A DNA stretch of 49,858 nt, from the NCBI GenBank assembly GCA_017518935.1, contig JAFWTK010000194.1:1-49858 (forward strand), written 5' to 3'. The stretch comes from Prevotella sp. Lineage in GTDB: Bacteria > Bacteroidota > Bacteroidia > Bacteroidales > Bacteroidaceae. The notes beneath the pieces were generated by a model. The model was given only the letters and a program-made list of their open reading frames with translations. It made no database searches and had not been told where the DNA came from. Positions 44,546-49,858 of the stretch are shown piece by piece; position 1 is the stretch's first letter, and every line of letters starts with the position of its first letter. The translations under genes and the position numbers were made by a program.

Positions 44546-44576
44546 TAGTCTTAGGTGGTCCTAGATAATCCTAAAA
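44542..44576 (+). repeat. 10-bp-period mini-hairpin array, copy B (ACT gene leader)
   Basis: Units CTAGTAGTCT, TAGGTGGTCC, TAGATAATCC and TAAAAA follow each other at 10-nt steps, including the palindrome TAGG-tggt-CCTA (44552-44563). The array starts within the paaK stop region and ends about 12 nt before the ACT gene ATG. Confidence 0.6.
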
Positions 44577-44587
44577 AACAGTATAAA

Positions 44588-45013
44588 ATGAAAGCAAAAC
44601 AATTAAGTATTTTCCTCGAGAATAAGTCAGGCAGACTTACCGAGGTAACAGATGTGCTTGGCGAGGCAGGTGTCAACCTTTCAGCCATGAGTATTGCCGA
44701 CAACAGTGACTTCGGCATCCTTCGTTGTATCGTTTCTGATCCAGAGAAAGCCTATCAGGTGTTGAAAGAGGCTCATTTTGCCGTTAAGATTACTGATGTA
44801 ATAGGCTTTGTCTGCCCGAACACGAGCGGGTCGCTGGCTGTCGTACTCAGATATCTTTCCCAGAAAGGCATCTTCATTGAGTATATGTATTCATTTGCCA
44901 ATGGTGACGTGGCTCACGTGGTGATCCGTCCTACCGATCTTGATGCCTGTGAGCGCGTCCTGGAAGAGAAAAAGGTGGAACTGATGGCAGCAAACGACCT
45001 CTATCAGTTGTAA
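44588..45013 (+). CDS. Paired-ACT-domain protein, amino-acid sensing candidate
   Basis: The protein has 141 residues from the ATG at 44588 (MKAKQLSIFLENKSGRL); upstream in-frame codons up to 44555 lie in the repeat array and look non-coding. Two ACT domains fill it: about 4-66 (NKSGRLTEVTDVLGEAGVNL) and about 72-141 (NTSGSLAVVLRYLSQKGIFI). Stand-alone ACT proteins bind amino acids allosterically. Placement directly after phenylacetate-CoA ligase suggests control of, or binding to, that enzyme or its aromatic amino-acid pathway. This is inferred from context. Confidence 0.88.
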   Translation: MKAKQLSIFLENKSGRLTEVTDVLGEAGVNLSAMSIADNSDFGILRCIVSDPEKAYQVLKEAHFAVKITDVIGFVCPNTSGSLAVVLRYLSQKGIFIEYMYSFANGDVAHVVIRPTDLDACERVLEEKKVELMAANDLYQL

Positions 45014-45032
45014 GCAAGGTATAATACTTGAC

Positions 45033-45077
45033 GAATCTGCAAGTTTTTCGTGAGAAAATTTTGCAGATTCGATTTTT
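45033..45077 (+). terminator. Long hairpin with T tract after the ACT gene, overlapping the purB promoter
   Basis: Perfect 10-bp arms GAATCTGCAA (45033-45042) and TTGCAGATTC (45061-45070) are extended inward by TTTTC/GAAAA to a GTGA loop. GATTTTTATC follows. The right arm contains the purB -33 TTTG (45060-45063), so it may act as terminator, operator or both. Confidence 0.65.
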
Positions 45078-45090
45078 ATCCTTACCTTTG
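45060..45090 (+). promoter_or_regulatory. purB promoter
   Basis: TTTG (45060-45063) and TACCTTTG (45083-45090) have a 19-nt spacer. The -33 box sits in the right arm of the 45033-45070 inverted repeat. Confidence 0.7.
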
Positions 45091-45137
45091 CACCCCAAAA
45101 CGACACACTAAAGGATAATTATCGATAATTAGGAAAA

Positions 45138-46484
45138 ATGGATTTAAGTTTACTGACAGCCATCTCGCCTATAGATGGCCGCTACAGAGGCAAGACAGAA
45201 CCATTGGCAGATTACTTTTCGGAATATGCGCTGATCCGCTATCGGGTGCGTGTGGAGATTGAGTATTTCATTTCGCTTTGCGAACTGCCATTGCCGCAAT
45301 TGGAAGATTTCAACCATAGCCTGTTTGAAGGGCTCCGCGACATCTATCGCAATCTGACTCCTGCCGAGGCGCAGCGTGTGAAGGACATCGAGAAGGTGAC
45401 TAACCACGATGTCAAGGCGGTTGAATACTTTATCAAGGAAGAATTCGACAAGATTGGGGGACTCGACCGGTACAAGGAGTTTATTCATTTCGGCCTGACC
45501 TCACAGGATATCAACAACACCTCAGTCCCCCTGTCTGTCAAGGAGGCTCTGGAAAACGTGTATTATCCGCTGGTGGAGGAACTGATAGAGCAACTTCATG
45601 ACTATGCAGAGGAATGGAAAATGATACCAATGCTAGCCAAAACACATGGGCAGCCTGCGTCTCCTACCCGCCTGGGTAAGGAGGTGATGGTCTATGTCTA
45701 TCGGTTAGAGGAGCAGTTGCGTGCCTTGAAGGAGACACCGGTGACGGCGAAGTTTGGCGGTGCTACCGGTAATTACAATGCCCACCATGTGGCCTATCCC
45801 CAGTATGACTGGCGGGAGTTCGGCAATCAGTTTGTCAGCGAGAAACTGGGCTTGGAGCGTGAACAGTACACCACGCAGATCTCCAACTACGACTGGCTGG
45901 GGGCTATCTTCGATGCCATGCGCCGAATCAATACAATTGTCATCGACCTCGACCGTGACTTCTGGATGTATATCTCCATGGACTATTTCAAGCAGAAGAT
46001 CAAGGCCGGTGAGGTGGGTAGCAGTGCCATGCCGCACAAGGTGAACCCTATCGACTACGAGAATTCGGAGGGTAACCTCGGCATTGCCAATGCCATTCTG
46101 CAGTTCCTCGCGCAGAAGTTACCTGTCAGCCGTTTGCAGCGCGATCTGACCGACTCTACTGTCCTGCGTAATGTGGGCGTGCCGATGGGCCATGCGCTCA
46201 TTGCATTCCAAAGTACGTTGAAGGGACTGCGCAAGTTGATCCTCAACGAGGAGAAGTTGCAGGAGGATCTTGACAATACATGGGCAGTGGTGGCTGAGGG
46301 TATTCAGACCATCCTCCGCCGTGAGGCCTATCCCCATCCATACGAGGCGTTGAAGGCACTGACCCGCACCAACCAGAAGATGACAGAGCAGACCATCCGC
46401 GACTTTATCGAGACGCTCGATGTCAGTGCATCCGTCAAGGAGGAGTTGCACGCCATCACTCCCTCTACTTATACCGGTATTTAA
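45138..46484 (+). CDS. purB: Adenylosuccinate lyase
   Basis: This 448-residue cytoplasmic tetrameric enzyme catalyses two steps of purine synthesis: SAICAR to AICAR plus fumarate, and adenylosuccinate to AMP plus fumarate. The signature loop is GSSAMPHKVNPIDYENSEGN (about 294-313). Earlier conserved blocks are HFGLTSQDINNTS (about 117-129) and AKTHGQPASPTRLGKE (about 166-181). Length and layout match the E. coli-type family (SAICAR-accepting, about 450 residues). It stands alone under its own promoter. Confidence 0.96.
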   Translation: MDLSLLTAISPIDGRYRGKTEPLADYFSEYALIRYRVRVEIEYFISLCELPLPQLEDFNHSLFEGLRDIYRNLTPAEAQRVKDIEKVTNHDVKAVEYFIKEEFDKIGGLDRYKEFIHFGLTSQDINNTSVPLSVKEALENVYYPLVEELIEQLHDYAEEWKMIPMLAKTHGQPASPTRLGKEVMVYVYRLEEQLRALKETPVTAKFGGATGNYNAHHVAYPQYDWREFGNQFVSEKLGLEREQYTTQISNYDWLGAIFDAMRRINTIVIDLDRDFWMYISMDYFKQKIKAGEVGSSAMPHKVNPIDYENSEGNLGIANAILQFLAQKLPVSRLQRDLTDSTVLRNVGVPMGHALIAFQSTLKGLRKLILNEEKLQEDLDNTWAVVAEGIQTILRREAYPHPYEALKALTRTNQKMTEQTIRDFIETLDVSASVKEELHAITPSTYTGI

Positions 46485-46500
46485 TGTATATTATATACAT
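46484..46500. repeat. AT-rich palindrome after the purB stop
   Basis: ATGTATAT-t-ATATACAT forms perfect 8-bp arms around one base, beginning on the last base of the purB stop, with further AT alternation to about 46515. It could be a weak terminator or a regulator site for the next gene. No T tract follows. Confidence 0.4.
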
Positions 46501-46539
46501 ATATATAAATATATAGATTGATTTTAGAATAGAAAGAAA

Positions 46540-47889
46540 ATGGATTTCGAGAACGAAAAGAAACAAGAAGAAACACCAAAAGAAGGTTTTCAGAGAGAAC
46601 AGCGTGAATTTCGTCCGGGCCGTTCCCCGCGCCCACGTATTCACAACGGACAGCGTCCAGCCTATGAGCGTCCGAGTTACAACAATCATGAAGAGGATGA
46701 GGGCGGCTTCCGTCCGGAAGGTTTCGGTGCAGGTCTGCAGAGTGGCACACCTCAGCGCCCCAGTTATCGCCCGAGGACAGGTGGCTATAACCAGCAAGGA
46801 GGCTACCGTCAGCCCCGTGAAGGAGGTTTCCAACCCCGTCAACCCCGTGAAGGAGGTTTCCAGCCTCGTCAGAGTGGCTACAATGGCAATCGCCCTGCTT
46901 ACGGTGCTCCGCAACGTGGGGGTTTCCAACCCCGTCAACCCCGTGAGGGCGGTTACAATCTGCAGAGTGGCTATCAGTCTCGTGGTTACCAGCCGCGTCC
47001 CGAAAATGATTATGGTCAGAAACCCCGAAGCGGTTATAACCCCAATTATCCTAACAAGCCCTATAAGCCATTTAAGAAGAATGGTCGCCCCCATTCGACC
47101 GACTATGATCCGAATGCCAAGTATAGCCTGAAGAAGCGTATCGAATATAAGGAAGTCAATTATGATCCCAGCGAGCCACTTCGTCTGAATAAGTACCTGG
47201 CCAATGCCGGTGTCTGTAGCCGTCGTGAGGCCGATGAGTTCATCCAGGCAGGCGTGGTGACGGTCAACGGTCAGGTGGTGACCGAACTGGGTACGAAGAT
47301 TCTCCGTACCGATGAGGTTCGTTTCCATGATCAGCCTGTCAGCATCGAGAAGAAGGTCTATGTCCTGCTGAACAAGCCGAAGGACTATGTGACGACGAGT
47401 GATGATCCTCAGCAGCGTAAGACAGTGATGGATCTGGTGAAGACTGCTTGCACGGAGCGTATCTATCCTGTCGGTCGTCTGGATAGGAACACCACTGGCG
47501 TGCTCCTGCTCACGAACGATGGTGATATGGCCTCAAAACTGACCCATCCGAAATATCTCAAGAAGAAGATTTACCATGTATTCCTCGACAAGGCTTGTGC
47601 GGCTCACGATCTCCAGCAGATAGCCGAAGGCATCCAATTGGAGGATGGTGAGATCAAGGCCGATGATGTGCAGTATGCCCATCCCACAGACAAGAAACAG
47701 ATCGGCATTGAGATTCATTCGGGCAAGAACCGTATTGTGCGCCGTATCTTTGAAAGCCTCGGCTATAAGGTACTGAAACTGGACCGTGTGCAGTTTGCCG
47801 GTCTCACCAAGAAGAACCTGAAGCGCGGCGACTGGCGCTACCTGACGGAGGAAGAGGTGGACCGTCTTCGCATGGGCGCTTATGAGTAA
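46540..47889 (+). CDS. rRNA pseudouridine synthase (RsuA/RluB family) with long disordered N-terminus
   Basis: This 449-residue protein converts a uridine in rRNA to pseudouridine; RluB-type enzymes act on 23S rRNA. The catalytic half has an S4 RNA-binding domain (about 208-255, LRLNKYLANAGVCSRREADE). The synthase domain has the active Asp in VGRLDRNTTGVLLLTNDG and ends near GDWRYLTEEEVDRL. The first 205 residues or so are low complexity, rich in Gly, Arg, Gln, Pro and Tyr, with GGFQPRQPRE three times and many SGY/RGG-like units. This resembles RNA-binding disordered tails; its role is unknown. The ATG at 46540 gives the whole tail; no internal start looks better. Confidence 0.9.
   Translation: MDFENEKKQEETPKEGFQREQREFRPGRSPRPRIHNGQRPAYERPSYNNHEEDEGGFRPEGFGAGLQSGTPQRPSYRPRTGGYNQQGGYRQPREGGFQPRQPREGGFQPRQSGYNGNRPAYGAPQRGGFQPRQPREGGYNLQSGYQSRGYQPRPENDYGQKPRSGYNPNYPNKPYKPFKKNGRPHSTDYDPNAKYSLKKRIEYKEVNYDPSEPLRLNKYLANAGVCSRREADEFIQAGVVTVNGQVVTELGTKILRTDEVRFHDQPVSIEKKVYVLLNKPKDYVTTSDDPQQRKTVMDLVKTACTERIYPVGRLDRNTTGVLLLTNDGDMASKLTHPKYLKKKIYHVFLDKACAAHDLQQIAEGIQLEDGEIKADDVQYAHPTDKKQIGIEIHSGKNRIVRRIFESLGYKVLKLDRVQFAGLTKKNLKRGDWRYLTEEEVDRLRMGAYE
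46813..46872 (+). repeat. 30-bp tandem repeat in the pseudouridine synthase tail
   Basis: Units 46813-46842 and 46843-46872 begin with CCCCGTGAAGGAGGTTTCCA. A partial third copy lies at about 46918-46945 in rotated order. The repeat encodes PREGGFQPRQ and keeps the frame. Confidence 0.85.
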
Positions 47890-47933
47890 TAATCCTAGAC
47901 TATACTAGGGATACTTTAGGAAAGCCTAAAAAA
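47888..47933 (+). repeat. 10-bp-period mini-hairpin array, copy C (asnS leader)
   Basis: Units TAGACTATAC, TAGGGATACT and TTAGGAAAGCC, then TAAAAAAG, contain two palindromes: CCTAG-actata-CTAGG (47894-47909) and TTTAGG-aaag-CCTAAA (47915-47930). The array starts at the pseudouridine synthase stop and ends about 10 nt before the asnS ATG. Confidence 0.65.
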
Positions 47934-47943
47934 GATAGAAATA

Positions 47944-49365
47944 ATGAAAAGAACAAAGATTATAGATGTGCTGAAAAGCACGGCATACGGCAAGGAAGTT
48001 TGCGTAAAGGGCTGGGTGCGCTCGCATCGTGGCAGCAAGAACGTTGATTTCATTGCCCTCAACGATGGATCCACTATTAAGAATGTGCAGATAGTGGCTG
48101 ATGCCACCAAGTTTGATGATGAACTGCTGAAGCAGGTTACTACTGGTGCCTGTATCTGTGCTGAAGGTTTATTGGTCGAGAGTCAGGGTGCTGGCCAGAC
48201 TTCAGAGATACAGGCTTCGCGAATCGAGGTGTATGGCCTCTGCGGCAATGACTATCCTATGCAGAAGAAGGGACAGTCGTTTGAGGTGATGCGCAAGAAT
48301 GCCCACATGCGTCTGCGTACCAATACCTTCGGGGCTGTCATGCGCATCCGTCACAATATGGCGATGGCTATCCATACCTATTTCCATGAGCATGGCTTCT
48401 TCTACTTCCACACCCCGCTAATCACAGCCAGTGATTGTGAGGGAGCAGGTAACATGTTTCAGGTGACCACGAAGAACCTCTATGACTTGAAGAAAGATGA
48501 GGACGGGAAGATTATTTACGACGATGACTTCTTTGGTGAGCAGACATCGCTCACCGTTTCTGGTCAGTTGGAAGGCGAACTAGGTGCTACCGCACTGGGT
48601 GCCATCTATACCTTTGGTCCAACCTTCCGTGCAGAGAACAGTAACACCCCGCGTCATCTGGCTGAGTTCTGGATGATAGAGCCCGAGGTGGCTTTTCTCG
48701 ACCAGGAAGGACTGATGGATTTAGAGGAGGACTTCATCAAATATTGTGTCCGTTGGGCACTCGACAACTGTAAGGATGACTTGCAGTTCCTGAACCAGAT
48801 GATCGACAAGACTCTTATTGCCCGTCTCGAAGGTGTGCTCAAGGAGTCTTTCATCCGCTTGCCCTATACCGAGGGTATCAATATTTTACAGGAGGCTATC
48901 AAGAATGGCAAGAAGTTTGAGTTCCCTTGCAACTGGGGCGACGACCTGGCTTCCGAGCATGAGCGCTACCTCGTAGAGGAGCACTTTAAGAAACCCGTCA
49001 TCATGACCGACTATCCTGCTGCCATCAAAGCCTTCTATATGAAACAGAACGGTACAGAAGGCTATAAGGGTTCCGTTGCCCCCGGTCCCACCATGCAGGG
49101 TACGGATGTGCTTTTTCCGCAGATTGGTGAGATCATCGGTGGCTCAGTGCGTGAGGAGAACTATGACAAATTGATGGCAGAGATCAATCGTCGTGGTATG
49201 GAAACTGACAAACTCTGGTGGTATCTGGACACCCGTCGCTGGGGATCCTGTCCCCACGCCGGCTTCGGCCTTGGTTTCGAGCGGCTGATTCTCTTCGTGA
49301 CAGGCATGCAGAATATCCGTGACGTTATTCCGTTCCCAAGAACCCCAAAATCGGCAGAGTTTTAG
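47944..49365 (+). CDS. asnS: Asparaginyl-tRNA synthetase
   Basis: This 473-residue class IIb synthetase charges tRNA-Asn. The N-terminal OB-fold anticodon domain covers about 15-105 ([19 protein letters not shown]). The catalytic core has motif 1 near 120-140, motif 2 [25 protein letters not shown] ([18 protein letters not shown]) and motif 3 [12 protein letters not shown] near 440. FRAENSN and the absence of an AspRS-type insertion support Asn over Asp. It lies 54 nt after the pseudouridine synthase with mini-hairpin array C between them and no clear -7 element. Confidence 0.97.
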   Translation: MKRTKIIDVLKSTAYGKEVCVKGWVRSHRGSKNVDFIALNDGSTIKNVQIVADATKFDDELLKQVTTGACICAEGLLVESQGAGQTSEIQASRIEVYGLCGNDYPMQKKGQSFEVMRKNAHMRLRTNTFGAVMRIRHNMAMAIHTYFHEHGFFYFHTPLITASDCEGAGNMFQVTTKNLYDLKKDEDGKIIYDDDFFGEQTSLTVSGQLEGELGATALGAIYTFGPTFRAENSNTPRHLAEFWMIEPEVAFLDQEGLMDLEEDFIKYCVRWALDNCKDDLQFLNQMIDKTLIARLEGVLKESFIRLPYTEGINILQEAIKNGKKFEFPCNWGDDLASEHERYLVEEHFKKPVIMTDYPAAIKAFYMKQNGTEGYKGSVAPGPTMQGTDVLFPQIGEIIGGSVREENYDKLMAEINRRGMETDKLWWYLDTRRWGSCPHAGFGLGFERLILFVTGMQNIRDVIPFPRTPKSAEF

Positions 49366-49400
49366 TCATCCTTCCGATGGTTTAAGATTTTTTTGCTATA
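49366..49400 (+). terminator. Weak terminator candidate after asnS
   Basis: CATC-cttcc-GATG (49368-49380) gives only a 4-bp stem, followed after 9 nt by TTTTTTT. A terminator is expected here, but the structure is poor. Confidence 0.3.
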
Positions 49401-49425
49401 AAAATGCAAAAAAAAGCAAAGAATA

Positions 49426-49456
49426 TTTGAATATTAAAAATAAAATATTACTTTTG
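49426..49456 (+). promoter_or_regulatory. Promoter P1 of the right-edge leader region
   Basis: TTTG (49426-49429) and TACTTTTG (49449-49456) have a 19-nt spacer, a near-consensus promoter. The only frames it serves before P2 are two tiny ORFs (49487-49516 and 49550-49621). Confidence 0.65.
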
Positions 49457-49486
49457 CACCCGAAAATCATAAACGAGGATCAATAA

Positions 49487-49516
49487 ATGAGTCTCTATAA
49501 TAATATAATAAGGTAA
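49487..49516 (+). CDS. Possible 9-residue leader peptide (MSLYNNIIR)
   Basis: A 10-codon frame begins 30 nt after the P1 -7 element. It has a GAGGA purine run at 49475-49479, 7 nt before the ATG. It is too short for coding statistics; the case rests on position and the ribosome-binding-like run. A perfect AGGAGG (49518-49523) follows just past its stop. Confidence 0.25.
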   Translation: MSLYNNIIR

Positions 49517-49549
49517 TAGGAGGACCTTTCGGACTACGAAACAGAAACA

Positions 49550-49621
49550 ATGAGAGTCAATCGTGTGCAAACCCCGATGTATAAACGGAATTTCGCGCAA
49601 AATGCGTCGTTTTTTCGATAA
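49550..49621 (+). CDS. Possible 23-residue basic small protein
   Basis: ATG to TAA encodes MRVNRVQTPMYKRNFAQNAS and then FFR, with six Arg/Lys and no acidic residue. It lies on the P1 transcript, 33 nt after the 9-residue frame, and its own ribosome-binding site is weak. It may be chance. Confidence 0.2.
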   Translation: MRVNRVQTPMYKRNFAQNASFFR

Positions 49622-49676
49622 ATTGCCCTGAAAATGGCATTATTTTGCTGTTTTTTATAAAAAAAAGGCGAAAATG

Positions 49677-49708
49677 TTTGCAAGATTTCGGAAATATGTC
49701 TATATTTG
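49677..49708 (+). promoter_or_regulatory. Promoter P2 for the right-edge gene
   Basis: TTTG (49677-49680) and TATATTTG (49701-49708) have a 20-nt spacer. The 5' leader to the ATG at 49835 is about 120 nt and can form CTCC-gcgca-GGAG (49723-49735) and GCCC-tgttatt-GGGC (49743-49757). Confidence 0.75.
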
Positions 49709-49834
49709 CACCAAAAATGTAACTCCGCGCAGGAGATATTGTGCCCTGTTATTGGGCTGATGCGTAGATTTGAGAGAAATAGAAAGAAGTATAACAACAT
49801 TTTAATTTTTTTATTAATTTAAATTTTTTATCGT

Positions 49835-49858
49835 ATGAAAAAAAGAATTTTTGGTATG
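49835..49858 (+). CDS. Start of an unidentified gene, cut by right edge
   Basis: Only eight codons (MKKRIFGM) are visible. The Lys-Lys-Arg start followed by hydrophobic residues looks like a signal peptide, and the promoter P2 plus long AT-rich leader suits a highly expressed exported protein. Family cannot be told. Confidence 0.5.

Larger units (their letters stand above)
49366..49834 (+). other. 469-bp region without a standard gene
   Basis: Besides the weak terminator, P1, the two tiny ORFs and P2, this stretch holds an AT-rich run (49640-49675, T and A tracts with TGCC/GGCA arms) that could end the P1 transcript. It also holds a 126-nt leader downstream of P2 with two short hairpins. No tRNA or known RNA family was recognised. 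Confidence 0.6.

Noticed and set aside
46465..47328. 287-codon minus-strand frame across the pseudouridine synthase tail
   Set aside because: It is a Thr/Leu/Ile-rich shadow of the repeated Gly/Arg tail. The plus-strand gene has the clear S4 and synthase domains downstream in frame.
49366..49834. tmRNA, 6S or another known RNA gene in the right-edge gap
   Set aside because: No alanine-tRNA-like ends, tag frame or other family hallmark could be recognised; left as an undefined leader.

Overview
The window reads as a piece of a Bacteroidota chromosome, most likely Bacteroidales and probably Prevotella-like. The reasons are the repeated promoter form TTTG, about 20 nt, TAnnTTTG (often TACCTTTGC); the scarcity of strong Shine-Dalgarno sites; and families largely confined to this phylum (DUF3316, DUF5683, DUF5020, OstA-like, Bacteroidetes-type topoisomerase IV A). 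Gene orders such as parA-parB-DUF5683-transglycosylase-rel and surE-lpxB also fit. The genus is inferred from gene style only. The window is mostly core genome: I see no insertion sequence, prophage, CRISPR array or rRNA.

Layout. 1-1374 (minus) is a partial collagen-like surface lipoprotein, followed by tRNA-Leu(UAG). 1720-6240 (minus) is topoisomerase IV A, a DUF3316 protein and an S41 lipoprotein. 6379-9406 (plus) is alaS and a MerR regulator. 9410-15510 (minus) is one tight operon of parA, parB, DUF5683, a lytic transglycosylase and rel. 15633-20996 (plus) is surE, lpxB, a purine permease, a DUF5020 porin-like protein and a TMEM43-family protein. 21054-22997 (minus) is a secreted dockerin-bearing protein. 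23207-28525 (minus) is an MlaE/MlaF ABC module followed by a full partner-switch set: a SpoIIE-type phosphatase with TPRs, an RsbW-like kinase, a STAS protein and a membrane HATPase with no histidine. 28627-42966 (plus) holds lptB, tig, clpP-clpX-recQ, guaB, two periplasmic parvulins, OstA-like and mutL. After tRNA-Val(UAC) come paaK plus an ACT-domain gene, purB, an rluB-like pseudouridine synthase with a long disordered N-terminus, and asnS. The right edge has two strong promoters, two tiny ORFs and the first eight codons of an exported-looking protein.

Functional links. Envelope biogenesis runs through the window: lpxB makes lipid A disaccharide, lptB and the OstA-like protein belong to LPS export, the parvulins probably chaperone outer-membrane proteins, and MlaEF handles phospholipid traffic. 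Purine metabolism appears as guaB, purB, surE and a purine permease beside a possible nucleoside channel. Translation and proteostasis appear as alaS, asnS, tig, clpPX and two tRNAs.

Most worth a second look are: (1) the partner-switch genes inside an mlaEF operon, since MlaB of the Mla complex is itself a STAS protein; (2) arrays of mini-hairpins of about 10 bp period in front of tRNA-Leu, the ACT gene and asnS; (3) a dispersed 7-bp (GTGAAAA)n repeat that lies between genes but also encodes signal peptides and a stretch of LpxB; (4) an inverted repeat around the clpP promoter; (5) an unexplained, strongly promoted leader region at 49366-49834.
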